From contig WHVD01000028.1 of the NCBI GenBank assembly GCA_015178975.1, forward strand, positions 310,001-374,000: a stretch of DNA of 64,000 nt, given 5' to 3'. Positions 45,242-57,772 of the stretch are shown piece after piece (the first letter of the stretch is position 1; each line of letters starts with the position of its first letter). The translations under genes and the position numbers were made by a program. The notes beneath the pieces are model-generated. The model made no database searches. It saw nothing but the letters and a program-made list of their open reading frames with translations, and had not been told where the DNA came from. Source of the stretch: Hysterangium stoloniferum. Taxonomy: Eukaryota > Basidiomycota > Agaricomycetes > Hysterangiales > Hysterangiaceae.

Positions 45242-47580
45242 TTACAGCAGTTTTACATCTCGGAGATCGTCGCGGAGTATGATATCCCGGACTGCGCGTA
45301 CGTTAGTAAAGCATAAAACAGGGGAAGGGGGTAACCTACCACTGGTGATAATTGAAGACGTCCTGCGTGTGTCGGTAACAGCAGTTAGATGCACTATGAA
45401 AGTAGGGGAGACATTAGGTACGCAGAGTATAATAGGACCCGAAGGATAACATACGATATACTTCGCGGTCAGAGTTTGGAGAGTATGAGTGGTTAAGAGC
45501 TAGGAATTTGTTGCGGAAGTCTGGATGTATATATATATGACACTGCACCGAACCGCGGAGAAAAAGAATAGAAAATACATTTTGACACAGACTCATGATC
45601 GTTTGGCCTATCGCCATACGATGTCATATATTGGTTCAAGCGCACACCAGCTTCGAGTTTAGCCTATCAGTGCGAATAACAGAACCAAGTCATTAAACAA
45701 ACAAACAAAAATAAAATAACTCTATAGGACTCACTTGCAGCAAATCACACTTGTTCAAAAACAAAATAATATTAACATTCGCAAGGAGTTTGTTCGAAAC
45801 CACAGAACGCCATAGAAGCAACGAGTCCTCAACACGGTTGACACGAGGATCCTAATGATGGAATTGAATTTTGTTGTAAGAAAAGGATATTTGACCGATG
45901 GTGCGATTTACCTCAGTGAGGACCTGATCAAACGCTGAGATCGGCGCGAGGAATATGAGGGCATTGACTGTGTGGTGGGGCAAGGTGAGAAAGCACTTGG
46001 TAATGATGAAGAAAACGTTATAAGACTTACTATCTTGGAAGTATGGTATCCATGCATGTCGCTATGAGAACAATCCGAAAGATTAGCATGATCGCGACAC
46101 GACAAAGCGATACAGATCCAACCTGACTCCGTGCTCTGGACGTAAAAAAGAGACAAGGTTAGAACCAAAACACCACAGCATAGGAAGAATCCAGGCGCCG
46201 ACTCACCCTCCTACATCATATATCTTCCAGTCCACGCCCTTCTGCTTCCCAGTCTCAAGGGAGAAGGTGTGCTCTACAACACCAACCGTCTTCAAACGCG
46301 CTTTTAGAACATCGTCGTCCGTTGGTGTGTAGCGAGTGTCGGTGATTCGCGCTAAAGAATCAAGATAACTAATACGTTACACGTGCGTATGATCGGGAGA
46401 GGAGCGAATCATATCAATTGATGATCGATCGAGTGCCAAGGATCCGCAACGCCACAGTGCAATGACCATCAAAGATCACAAAAGGAAAAAAGAGGGAGAA
46501 AAAGCGCCAAAATACCATCAGTGGCTTGTCACATGCTATGTTCAAGAGAGAGGACTCACAAACCGGAGCTCTCCTCAAGCCGTACATGTCGCTTTTGCAA
46601 CTCGCTCTGGACGGCGGGATCTGACCATAGACGCTCAATATCTGGCCCGCAGCGATTGAGGACGTGACAGTGATCGGTAGGATCGTTCCACCAGCCATCG
46701 TCGTCTGATGAGGCGCCTATTGGCATAAGTATATCGTCAGATCCAAAGTCTCACTACTCATGTAAATACAAGGATGAAATCTGACCATTCCCTTTTGATC
46801 CTAGCGTGAGTTTGTTGAGCGCACGTTTCCAGTTATGTCTGTTATTAACAGAGACTTCGGCTGGTTTGCCGTTTGGTGGTGTCGGGGTCGGGGTCGGGCT
46901 AGAGGAGGGGTATGCGAGCTGCGTCGCCTCACCCTCGTCCTTTCCGGCTAGTTTCTTCATGAGTTCATCTTCAAGCGCCAAGAGCGGCTCCAGGCGCTGT
47001 CTAAGTGATGTATATGGCTCCGCAGCGAATGGAGATGAAGTGTCAATCCCCTGTGCAGTACCTGGGCGGCGTGCATAGGACTCTGGGCGTGACACACGGG
47101 GGGAAGTGGGGGAATTGGGTTCGTCGTCGTCGATATCCGAAGGGGAAAGTGCGTCGAGGATGCGGCGTACTGAGCGCACGAGGTTGAGATAAACAACAAG
47201 CCGCCATGCGAGATGCTCTTCTCTGAAGGCATTTGGGGTATACGTCAGTTGGAATTCTGAAGAAAAGGTCAGATATGCACGATCAGAGAACAGCGTCAAG
47301 GGCTTGAGAATGAAGCGAACTAACGCTTAAGCGTGGTACTCTTCCCACTCTCACTCTGGCCCAATAACAGAATCCTAATCTCCTTCCTGCTCCTCAACTT
47401 GGCCTTCAAAGCCTCCTTCTCCAGCCTTAATTGTTCATCGATACTATCGCTTATTTTTTTGGCCTCTCGCTCCTTGGCAAGTCGGGCTTCTCGATCTGCT
47501 GGTGATTCATCTGGTGGGGGCTGGAGAGCAGCTGTGAGTGGGTCAGAGACGCGACGGTTACGGGCTACTGCAGCAGGCAT
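45242..47580 (-). CDS. Divergent G-protein alpha subunit
   Basis: Multi-exon gene. Exons 47580-47325, 47256-46786, 46716 to about 46560 and 46351-46207 are clear; further small exons run to stop 45242. Exon 1 has the P-loop GQSESGKST. Later come QLTYTPNAFREE, a long Ser/Pro-rich insert in the helical domain, CHVLNRCGPDIERLW, switch I TPTDDDVLKARLKTVGVVEH (arginine finger and Mg-binding Thr kept), DVGG, LIFLAPISAFDQVL, DPRVNRVEDSLLLW, LFLNKCDLL (G4), and a final TAVTDT with helix VRDIILRDDLRDVKLL. Oddities: no N-terminal Gly for myristoylation, switch II reads DVGGARSQRHAW with Ala where Gln is catalytic in classical G-alpha, TAVT replaces TCAT, and no C-terminal Cys. It fits the expanded, non-classical basidiomycete G-alpha group. 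Partners unknown. Confidence 0.88.
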
Positions 47581-50500
47581 TTGGGTGGTAATGGTAGTGG
47601 TAAGAAGAGAGACAGGGACAACGTGTGAAGGCTGGATATTGCCGCATCAATCTGTCGGGATAATGTCACATGTGACTTGTTACACACTCCAGATCTGGCT
47701 ACTCCCCATATACAATTGAATGCGGGGTCCTATGTGTGGCTGTTCTAACAGATCAATCAGGGCTACACTCCCGATACTGCGAATAATATCTTTAGATCAT
47801 TGCAAGTCCATTATTATTCCATCTCAACTGAAATATCTGATTAGTAAAGAACATCCGAATTTTCCGTTTGAACCTTTCAAGGCGTGAACCTCTGAAGCAG
47901 CCAGTAGTCATGGTTACAATGAACTACCAGGTTTTCAACACAGGCGGAGAGACAAGATAAGATCGGGTATAGTTCATTTATTTCAGGTACGCACAAGTCT
48001 ATCTTTTCATGTGACTATGGAATACCAATCATAATTTTTGTCGAAAGCTAAACACTGTTCATAAGCACAGTACTATTCTGCATAGCATGCTTGACATGGC
48101 CGATGATTCCAAGAAATCTCTCCTGGTACCCGCTACTTTGGAGCTTGGCAGTCCGATCAACGGATATCTTATCGATGTCTACTCATCCCCAACGGCTTCC
48201 AAAAATTCTACCTCGCGTGGGTTTGCCGCTGTCTCGACAATCCGAGACATTCAGTGGCTAGCAGACATTTTAATATGATTGACGGGACAAGCGAACAAGG
48301 CAATTTTGATAAACCCATATTTACCCTACAAACGGAACAATACCAACTCGCTGTTCAGAAAAGGCACACAAATTCTATCCAGTATCCCGTACCAAACACA
48401 GGATCTTAGTGGACACAGTGCCGAATACAGCTTTGGCATCATTCCTACCACGGATCAGTACCTCACTCAATCGGTATCAGACAGGACAATGTTGGGTCTT
48501 TTCAACGGTGTAACTGAAGGGCGGAAATACACGCAAGGAAGGAATATGAGTAAATGCTCTGCTGTGTCGGTGAAGCAGTTACTAGGGAGACCTCAAAATT
48601 CGGAGGTTACTTGTAAGCACCTGTGTTGGTAGAATTAAAAGAGGTGCGTGATCGAAGAGTGAGGTCATGTGCGGTAAGCCGGCCAAACTTACATTAAGGC
48701 TGATGTCACACTAACTTTTCTTCTTACTTCTAGAACGCGCCATACGCACGCTAAACAAAACTTCGCTGTCTAAATGTGAAATGAGTCTAGTGGGCCGTGC
48801 ACTGGCCATCCCAAAACCCCCTCTTGAAATATTTCTTTTCTTTTGCTACAATCCATCTGAGCTAGGGAGAATACTGCGCTTTAGCCGCAACTCCGTCAAT
48901 CAAGCTGGAACCCCAAGCACCTCTTCTGCAGACGTAAATGTCATTTTGTGCACATGAGGATCCTATTACGTTTAATCGATTAACTGAAACTGCTGTCAGC
49001 GTCTGTCGGTGATAGTTACGCCTTGGCTGGTGTTAATTTTCTCGGAGATTGGCAAGCCCGTCTGTACATACTTACGGTGGTATCTCATATTATGCAAATC
49101 GTGATCAACGCAGGAAGGGGGCTATACGCCGGTACGCGGTGTGCGCGAACAAAAAAGCGTTGGTATTACTGAGCTGTACCGAACTACTTACGACCCACAA
49201 GTGTCATCACAGTGAGATTATTACCGAACGGCCAAAACTTCAACAGATCATTCCAGGTGAGCCTCCCACAACTCTAATTGGTTCATAATATGCGATTCCC
49301 CACCCACGAATGATCTTGGCTCATGTGTTACTCAGTGTGTAAATACTTGTTCACCACAATCACCTCTCTATATTTGTTATGCCGAATAATTGTTTTATTT
49401 TCTAGTAACAACCTTCCGTCTCAGCGGTCACTGACGCCGGTTATGAATTGTATAGGGCGCCTGGAAGATCACATGCTTAAGAGGGGTAGGAGGAAGATCC
49501 TGGGGAATTGCAAATAATACAGAACCCGCTCAAGTTGAGTTTGCAGTGTCTGCAGGAATGTAAAGCTCATCATATTATCCCTTCTGGAAGTACCTAATAT
49601 TCTATTTTTTTTGGACTTGATCGATGGTGCATTCCCCGAGACCGATCGGTAGCGTAACCTCTTAGTGGAGTTACCGATCACTGAGAACTTTTATAAGCAG
49701 CGCAACCCCCGTCGAGTCTTTTCTTCATAATTAAGTACCTAGACTAGCTACATGATGCAATTAACAGTACTCCCCCGGACAACATTGACGATATGCTTAC
49801 AGTGCACAACCATCGCATAGCGGCCAACCAGCATACCCTGCGATGGTTATGGGTTAGACCAATGGCTGTTTCTATTTCCAAGTCAAATTAGTTGTACCTT
49901 TTATTCTTGTATTCAATTGTGACACAAAGCATCCAGTTTCTTTAGTATTGATGAACATCGCCTGTTTCTTATTGACTATCCCACGGGCAAAATTCCCAGC
50001 TCCCGGTTGACTTGCCCTGCTTCATTAAAGCACTATTACAATAGTTAGGAAATGGAGGACGGGGGGGAGGGTAATTATGGACAAGTCAAATTCAAAATGA
50101 CCCTAATAAACTCAAGGCTCCCCCAATCTTCCCAGAGAAGAAGCCAAAACGACATAACTCGAATGCCGTTTGCTGATATTTTTTTTATTTATTTTCATTT
50201 ACATTCGATCAATTACTTACTATTCAATTATTTAAAAGATTTACTTTTCCCAATGAAGGCTTATGCATCCGGAGGTTTCCAAAAAAGGCAAAACGTTATC
50301 TGAGTTCTCTATATATGGGCCACCATGCTTACGCGGGGGGCGTGCCAGACTTACCACGCCACTGGAGACGAACTCACCAAAGCTTTGCTTCCTGTGAGAA
50401 AATTTCGGGCTTCTAGCCTGTACATGCATATGCGCTATTGGGATACACGGCACATGAATTAAACTTTGACTTTCTACTCCTAGTACCGCAAATGAAGTGC

Positions 50501-50664
50501 CATGGCACAAACGTTCCCAGTTATTATAAATTGAATGTATTTTTGAGCGCTATTACATCCCACAGGTGAGTAATGATAAGTATATAGCGTGTGGTTATCT
50601 CACCGTTCGTCACCCGAGGCACCTTTGACTCTCTCCTCTGCAACAGTGAATCAAATCACGGATC
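47581..50664. other. Three-kilobase spacer, one uncertain ORF region
   Basis: Forward ORFs at 48087-48278 and 48279-48632 are separated only by a stop. An overlapping frame (around SYRCLLIPNGFQKFYLAW) also reads protein-like, which suggests a decayed gene of unknown type. The rest (48.7-50.6 kb) shows nothing recognisable. Confidence 0.35.
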
Positions 50665-52809
50665 ATGACAACCCGCTCATCGTCGTCTTCCACAACCCAG
50701 TTCGTCGTTGAACTACATACACCAGCTACTGCTGACTATGTCCCTCAGACCAATACGGGTCTTCGCATTGTTCATTGGTATTGACCGCTATCAGAGCACA
50801 TTTATTCATCCCCTCAATGGTGCGGTCGCTGATGCTCAGGAAATGTATATGTTCATGTCCAAGACGTATAATCTCCACTCCGTGAAGTTATACAACGAAG
50901 ACGCGACGCGCCAGGCGATCATCACTGCATTCCATACAGAGCGACCATCGCATTAACCGTTGCGACCCGATCCTCATCTACTATGCCGGGCATGGCGACA
51001 GAGTTCCCGCACCGAACGGATGGCATGCCCCGGATGGGATGGTCGAGACTATCGTGCCTTACGATACTTGGACCATGAACGGAGAAATCGGAAATATGAT
51101 TTCTGATTGGGGTTTAGGTGACTTGTTGGCGAGCTTAGCCCAGAACAAGGGTAATAATATTGTCAGTTGCTGACTGTGTATGCATGAATCAGCTATTAAC
51201 CCGCCATTATCTTTTCAGACTGTCATCCTCGATTGTTGCCATTCCAACTCTGGAACCAGAGGAATTTCCGAGGGAGGGCAGTTCACTGACAGAAGTGCAA
51301 GGGTCAGGGGCATCCTTCCACCTTCTCAGGATAAGGACATCTTGAACCAGTTTACAAGCGGTCTCACGTCGCAGTTTCGATGTAATCAGGGGAGTCATGA
51401 TCCTGATACTCACATCATCCTGGCGGCGTGCGGTAGCGCAGACCAAGCACGTGAGCACAGGGGGCGTGGTTGTTTTACAGATGCTTTGCTCCGTACATTG
51501 GCTGATATTGACTTGAAAAAAGTCACATTTGCAGAACTTATGGTGTTATTGCCAACCTTGCCCTTGTAATATTTCGTTTTTTAAAGTGAGATACCCCCAT
51601 TAATGGCACCTCCCATTTCCAGGAATCAAAGTCCTCATTGTCGGGGAAGGAACCAGGGTCGATTCCTATTCAGCACAAACATATTGGACAAATCCATTAT
51701 TCCTGTTATCAAGGGGCCGAACAATGAACTCAAACTAGTGGCTGGCTGGGCACAGACAGTTTCGCCCCGTGATGTCTTCCAAGTCGCTACAATAGACGAG
51801 GAGCCTTTGGGTACCTTTATACCCTATCGCATTTTACAGTCATATACAATACTTATTCCTGATCGTGATTCAATGAACACCTCGACGTTTCCTCGCCAAG
51901 CGAGAGCACGTCGTGCTTTAGCGCCGTTACCGCAACACCCATTTGGGGTGTACTTTTCGACCTCATTCGACGATCTCTTTGTGAGGTCTGTTGAGGCCAA
52001 TTCGGGCCATAGGATCCAGCGTGTTGGTAAAACTTCCGCCGATATGTTGGTGGACACCGAACACGACGAAGCTGTTTTTACCTTGATATTACGCCGTCTA
52101 AACCACGAGGAAAGGCTTAATCCCAGGACCCAGGTACACCACCAGGAAGTATTAGTTGTCCTCCTCAATGCCGCACGTGTTCATTGGCACTTGTGTCGGG
52201 ACGTGAATGATGAAAATGACGTTTCAATTGAGTTTTTCGCTTTGGAGCAACTACCCACATCGGCTGATGAGGGATCCAATCCAAGGTGGGGACCAATCAA
52301 ACCAATCCGGAATCTCGTTGAAAACGGAACCGTTGATATCACCGTTGGACGAAAGGGATTCTGTTATGGAATGAAATTGATAAATAAGACGAATGTAGAT
52401 TTTTATGTTTACGGCCACTACTTTGACGTAACATCCTTGAAGTCTGGTGAGATATTTCTGCCCTTCAGAAAATTTATTAGTTCTTACTTTTCTCTATTCA
52501 GAGACGGAGTACGACATCTCTGCAACCGGAACAGGTCACGGGAAAATTGACATCCCACTACGTCGTAGTGGTGAGCTCCCGATTGGTTATGGTGCTAGTG
52601 GATGCGACCCATTCGAGTTCGAGAGATCTGCTTCAGTTCCAGTGGAATGCGGGTTTCTCAAATTTTTCCTCACGACTGCAAATCTGAATCACAGCCCTAT
52701 ATCACTGTCACCGTTTGAACAACATATGAACACCCGCGGACTAGTATCCCGAAAACCCGAAATTTTGCGGACGTGTCTCCTTAAGATAGTGGGGAGATAT
52801 CCACCATGA
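50665..52809 (+). pseudogene. Caspase-like (C14) gene, copy 1, frameshifted
   Basis: Start ATG could be 50665 (MTTRSSSSSTTQFVV, another frame) or 50738 (MSLRPIRVFALFIGIDRYQS). The caspase fold follows: GAVADAQEMY, KLYNEDATRQAIITAF, then YYAGHGD with catalytic His (codon 50991-50993) and TVILDCCHSNSGT with catalytic Cys (51237-51239). Introns are 51162-51218, 51566-51622 and 52447-52501. The C-terminal 380 residues (LDKSIIPVIKGPNNELK...IGYGASG...FLKFFLTT) match the domain fused to such peptidases in other Agaricomycetes. Between AFHT and DPILIYY, five bases are missing relative to copy 2, which creates a stop at about 50954-50956. A sequence error would also explain this. Confidence 0.8.
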
Positions 52810-53873
52810 TGTAGAAGTTTTTAAAAAAATCTCAGACTTAAGTATATTGCATTAATAATATTTGTAATGGGAGTATTGCACGGCAAGTAATACTTACTAC
52901 GAGGTTCCGGAGAATACCTCATCACCTTTTCGTGTGTTATGTAGAGCTCCGTAGAATCTCGTAACACATTCCGTTATGACTCCTATTCACTATATTTAAA
53001 ACTGCCTTAGTATGGAAAGAATAAAGATAATTTACAGTATATCCCAATTGTCCAACTTTCATATCAATATTAACAACAAATTATGGGCCATAAACAGTCA
53101 AGTACAAGACTTGCAAAAATACATACAACTTACACCTTGAATAATTACTCCCGTAAGCCAACATGTATGACGAATATACTTCGCGACCTTACCTGATGGA
53201 AATACTGAAGGCCAGGCCATTAATCGGATTTTATGGAAACGAAGAATGCTCGCCATTCTCAGAGACCTCGGACCGGAAAAATATATCTCAAAAAACGCAC
53301 TCCCCACAGAAACAACCGACACGACAACACCAACTTCCGAAGCTACAGCTAGAGCAAAGTGGGATTCAGGCGACCCAGAATCAAGCCATGGTCCACATCA
53401 GCAGCGCGAGCACCAGGAAGGAAATATGGGATCAATAGTCAAACTGTCAGGGAGTCGAGAGACGAGCCACGCAGAATAGTTACTCGTAGGGAACTGTATA
53501 GTACCGATTAAGGAGCTCTGGAGCCTGCAGACCACCCCACGGTGGGCTTCTGAGAGATGGATTCGGGACAATCTGAACTAGCTGGACTTACATTAATCAC
53601 ATTGTCTTCGGAATAAAGTAAAGGCCAAAAGTTCTGGTTTCAAACACGATCGCAGCGCTGATATTCCAGGACTCACCGCCCGAAGGGATTCGCGGCGATT
53701 GAAAATATGATGAGGAAGCAGGCCGCAGCGAGTAGCTCATTTAGTTCGGGCGGATTGGCTTCGTGGGTAGCATCATGCTATTGGGCGCTAATGGTTAAGA
53801 GAGGAGACGTTTGCTTTCTACACTCCCAAAGGGCTCTATGAAACTACCGGTTAAAATAATGTATATGCAACAT
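52810..53873. other. Intergenic, no gene recognised
   Basis: Spacer between convergent genes. The ORF at 53246-53479 is short and unassigned. Confidence 0.45.
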
Positions 53874-55424
53874 TCAGTCAAATAGTTGGTCCGAGTCCAT
53901 AGCCTTAATTATTGTTATTTCACCACGCTGGTCCCTGATTTCAACACTACTCAGACACTGAACGCCATTTTTTTCTGCCAGATCCTCCCTACTACGAGTG
54001 TTGAAGAATTCCAAGTATTCGCTAGACATGAACTGATTTCCCCGTAATATCAACCTTCTCAGTTGTGGGCAGAGGACCATAAGAGGCTTGTCCATCGCTG
54101 GCAACTTTAAAGTAGTGAAAAGCGGCTCGAGATCGTGGCACTTCTCCAATACCAGAACGGCAAGCCGCGGGAGGGAGGAAAATATCTTTTGTAAGCCTTG
54201 AAGTTCAAAGCCCACCAGTTCCTTGAATGTCACGGATGAGAGTAGTGGTAGATTTTGGTCCAAAAGAGATGATATGACTGGAACCAATTCCTCGAAACAA
54301 TTTCCATCAACGCCAACTTCACCTCCGCTAATCCTTAGAGTGTGGAGAGACGGTACTTCAATTCGCGAGAGGAAGTCTTCTGCGGAGGATGAATTCGCAA
54401 AGAAATGTAATTCCTTGAGGGATAATAATTTAATGTCCTTGATGGTGGGATATTGGGGTTCTTGGTGACGTCCAAGTTCTAAATCCACGTCACTTCCATC
54501 CGTGGGGACAAGCTCCAGGATCTCCAGAGAGTGACATTGCGAGAGAAATGGGAAGGGTACACAAATAAGGCCGTCCAAGGAAAGTTTCATTGACCGCAAG
54601 GACGCCGAAGTCTCAGGCGCATAGTCGAAACCCATGAAACTATATATTATTGAATGGTTCTTGAGCTTCGGCGCGTGTAATTTGGGGCAGGTCCCACCTG
54701 ACAACTCGTTTAGGTCACAATCCAGGAGCGAAAAATACGTCAAAGCCGGTGCATGAATGACAATTTCTTCGTTCGGGAACAGAATTGGAAAATTCCATTG
54801 CGAACCCGAGAGACCGTTTTCGAGACTCCAGTTATACACCAGAAGTCCACGGATGCGGAAGAAGTTCCGTCTCAGAAGGATTGCGAAAAGAGATGTTTCA
54901 GGAAGGATGCCTGGGAGGCACAAACTAGCATCTATAAAAATGTCCAAGTGACATGCCCCGGATCGCTGAAACGTGCGCTCTAACTCCTTTGGAAGTTTGC
55001 GCTCAAACAGTAAGGTAGTCCATACTCTTGGGGTTGTCTTCATGACCCTGTCCCAATGGCGACAAACCGAGCGGAGGTTGGTCTGAACAATACTAGGATG
55101 TGTAGAAGAGCATGTGATTCTATCAATGTTGATAGTTCCAATTTGGGTAGGTAAGATGGTGTCCACTAATTCCCACAATAAGCGTGGCATGGCTTGCGTG
55201 AATATTTCTCCAAGTACTTCACACGGAAGGCTTTCGGCGGGAGATTTGGAGTGGGTCCATTTGGGGACTGCGTCTAGTGTGGTGATATGCATATACTGGG
55301 GCAAGGGTGAAGATTGTTTCAAGAAAGGGAATAGTGTGAACGAAACTGAAAGAGAGATACTGTAGTGTTGGTGGTATGGTTGGAAAAGGGGATTGTGAAG
55401 TCGCAAGAGACATGGTCTCCACAC
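53874..55424 (-). CDS. F-box-like protein
   Basis: Uninterrupted ORF of 516 codons. The F-box-like region is ESLPCEVLGEIFTQAMPRLL followed, after a loop, by LRSVCRHWDRVMKTTPRVWT (about residues 63-150), the usual Agaricomycete F-box-like arrangement. The remainder has leucine-rich-repeat-like strands (ALTYFSLLDCDL, SLRMKLSLDGLI-like, LLSLKELHFFANSS, SLHTLRISGG, LRRLILRGNQF). Such proteins are presumed substrate adaptors of SCF ubiquitin ligases, with the LRR-like part binding targets. The first 45 residues look unlike the family; the true start may be the Met at MHITTLDAVPKW. It lies between caspase copies 1 and 2, on the opposite strand. Target unknown. Confidence 0.82.
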   Translation of the reverse strand: MWRPCLLRLHNPLFQPYHQHYSISLSVSFTLFPFLKQSSPLPQYMHITTLDAVPKWTHSKSPAESLPCEVLGEIFTQAMPRLLWELVDTILPTQIGTINIDRITCSSTHPSIVQTNLRSVCRHWDRVMKTTPRVWTTLLFERKLPKELERTFQRSGACHLDIFIDASLCLPGILPETSLFAILLRRNFFRIRGLLVYNWSLENGLSGSQWNFPILFPNEEIVIHAPALTYFSLLDCDLNELSGGTCPKLHAPKLKNHSIIYSFMGFDYAPETSASLRSMKLSLDGLICVPFPFLSQCHSLEILELVPTDGSDVDLELGRHQEPQYPTIKDIKLLSLKELHFFANSSSAEDFLSRIEVPSLHTLRISGGEVGVDGNCFEELVPVISSLLDQNLPLLSSVTFKELVGFELQGLQKIFSSLPRLAVLVLEKCHDLEPLFTTLKLPAMDKPLMVLCPQLRRLILRGNQFMSSEYLEFFNTRSREDLAEKNGVQCLSSVEIRDQRGEITIIKAMDSDQLFD

Positions 55425-56203
55425 TTATTTAAGGTGACAAAAATGAGACAATGTTGTGGCCGGAATGGGGCTCACCATCGCCATTATTTCCACTTTTTAG
55501 GCCTCGAACAAGTGCTGCCACACTGTGGTCCGAGAGACAAGGCAGAGTTGTAATTTTGCGACATTGATGATCTGCCAGTGCTAGGTAACCATGTCTCAGA
55601 TGATGCGGACCGTGTTACGATGATCGTAAATACCGTGTTCACGGTTATGGACGGTGCGAATTCCCTAGGAGCACCTGAGCACAGCATCTGGGTGTCTTTG
55701 CGTCGGTGAACTATCCTGATTGAATATATAATCTGAGTGGCTCTTTTCCCTTGACCTTCATTAGTACTCTAGCCGACAAAGAGTTCTTTTGTGCCACTTA
55801 GAGGCTTTCAGGCCACTTGTATATTTCAAGATCACCGCTTGTTATTCTAAGAATGGTTTTAATATTGTGAGATGTATATATAACTGTCTACAAGCCCATA
55901 CCGCTCCGAAACACTTCCGCTTCCGCATGTTTTCTCCAATAATTGGTCATGGCAGCAATCAAAACACCTGGTAGTTTTGTCGCAATAATGTAGGTTCAAA
56001 GATGGTGAAATCGGGAGCAATGCTCGACCTCCGAATAATGTGTCAGGGAATAATAAGAAAGCAGCTTTAATTCTACGGAACTTGCTCCTCATGCCAAGAT
56101 TCAGAGCATAATAGGTGGAATATCTCCTCAGGAGCAAGCCCTTTCCCTGCCAATGTGAACTTGAAGAAAGATGGAGACATTAAATGCGCAAAGTAGTTGA
56201 CAC

Positions 56204-56375
56204 TGTTAAGTTTTCGTGGTGCTGTTCCTAGACCGTATAACTTTCCGTTTGTCTGAGTGAGGTGACAGTACTCGTTGTAAACGGATAAGGACTAAACAAA
56301 TACAAATAGACCTTATATAACCCAAAATACGATGCTCGTGATCACTCGCTAACCCAAATCTTAGAAAAGTTAACA
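56204..56375 (-). mobile_element. Short solo LTR, family S, copy 2
   Basis: 172 bp with perfect TGTTAA/TTAACA ends, in reverse orientation to 5631-5821. It shares the TTATATAAGGTCTATTTGTA promoter-like core. The flanks GACAC and GCCAC match at four of five bases, consistent with an aged target duplication. Confidence 0.68.
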
Positions 56376-56449
56376 GCCACTTCCAACAAAGGTCGATTTT
56401 CAAGTCATAGTTTCCGAATCTGAAACTTATTTATTGTGGTGCGACTAAA

Positions 56450-56792
56450 ACACTGGGAAAAGCCCTTGCTCCAAATATTTTTAGGATCCTCAGTAGAGGC
56501 TTATTTTATATAAACTCCGCCAATCACTCATCGGATCCTTAACCGATTCAAAGGATCCAACATGTGATTGTCGGGTTTAGAATCCCCTTAAAAGATCCAT
56601 AACCGAGTTAAAATCGGTTAAGGATCTAACATATGATTGCAGGGTTTAAAATCTAATAAACTTTAGGATCCTCAAAAGATCCCTAATCAATGTCAACTCT
56701 TATAAGGATTCAATAAATGACTATTGGGGTTTATATAAAATAAGGCTCTACTAAGGATCCTAAAAAATTTTGGAGGGGGGTTACCCCGGTGT
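56450..56792. mobile_element. MITE with long terminal inverted repeats, copy 1
   Basis: Left end ACACTGGGAAAAGCCC through TTTTTAGGATCC is mirrored at the right end (GGATCCTAAAAAATTTT through CCCCGGTGT). The inverted similarity extends about 75 bp inward to the TTATTTTATATAAA segment. The interior has GGATCC/GGTTAAGGATC sub-repeats and no coding potential. Related to 60312-60745. Confidence 0.75.
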
Positions 56793-57772
56793 TAGTAATA
56801 TATATACCACCAGATCCTCGGGGAGGTTCATATTTGTGGGGTGCCATCCAATTGACACCTGACGGTCGTAGGATGGCATTGAAGCACGGTGAACCACATT
56901 GCGGAGCAAGAGTTGCTATGCGCTATGAGGGTTGACTGAGTTATGCGATTCGAAAATAAAACTAGTAGAAATATGTTTGGCTAGTACATGCTGCATTGCG
57001 ATAAAAAAATCAAACATTTAGTTGTTCTTTGGTGGTTATCTTTATCTCAAACAGCTTTCGGAAGATATATATTATCCAGGCATGTTTGTTGCACCAACTG
57101 ACGTTATTTAACTTCGAAGTTAGAGGCATGTAGCGATATAGTGCTTTGTGAATTTAGCAAGGTTGCTTCCTCGTTAGGGCCCAACCTTGGTGTATTCTGG
57201 GCGCCCAAGAGAAATGTAGATATTATTTTAATATTTAATGAGACGCCATGGCTCATCTCCTCAACCTTGGAGACGATCTTAATTAAGCATTGCCTTTAGT
57301 GAGCAAAAGCTGTGTAGTCTTTGACTGGCTGGATATTCAACCACCAATTATATGGGTTGATTTAACATTAAAGCGCAGACGGTTCGCTGTAGGCTCTCCT
57401 TCAGATTGTGCCATGGGATTTATAGATTAGTTTTCCATTTCAATATATGCGAGGTAATCCCAGGATTGAGCTATACATCCTGGGAAAGCAGTCAAGGACG
57501 CTATGAAGAGTTATACAATTATTTGCTACACACCCGCACTTCTTATACTCAGCTCGTGTTGTAGAATTACGCAATTTTGCTGAGCGCTCCAGTGTTGATC
57601 GACCTTGATACCGCAAACTCCAAACAACAAAATCACGTCGCCCTCCATCGTTATACCTTTCAGCCTCCCATCCTTCGTCTTCTCAACATGGCACTACGGC
57701 ATCTATCTTCACCTATAATCCAGTGCGTCGTGGAGCTGTTTAGATGAGCTTCTAATCACGTTTTCTCTTAGA

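Larger units (their letters stand above)
55425..57772. other. Repeat-bearing spacer before caspase copy 2
   Basis: Holds a short solo LTR (56204-56375) and a MITE (56450-56792). The remaining sequence, including 56800-57680, shows no gene. A short ORF from ATG 57688 (MALRHLSSPIIQC) could be a first exon of caspase copy 2, but no splice restores frame. Confidence 0.45.

Noticed and set aside
40694..47580. Secondary-metabolite gene cluster built around the acyltransferase
   Set aside because: No polyketide, peptide, terpene or P450 core gene is present within reach; neighbours are a CipC-like gene and a G-alpha gene.
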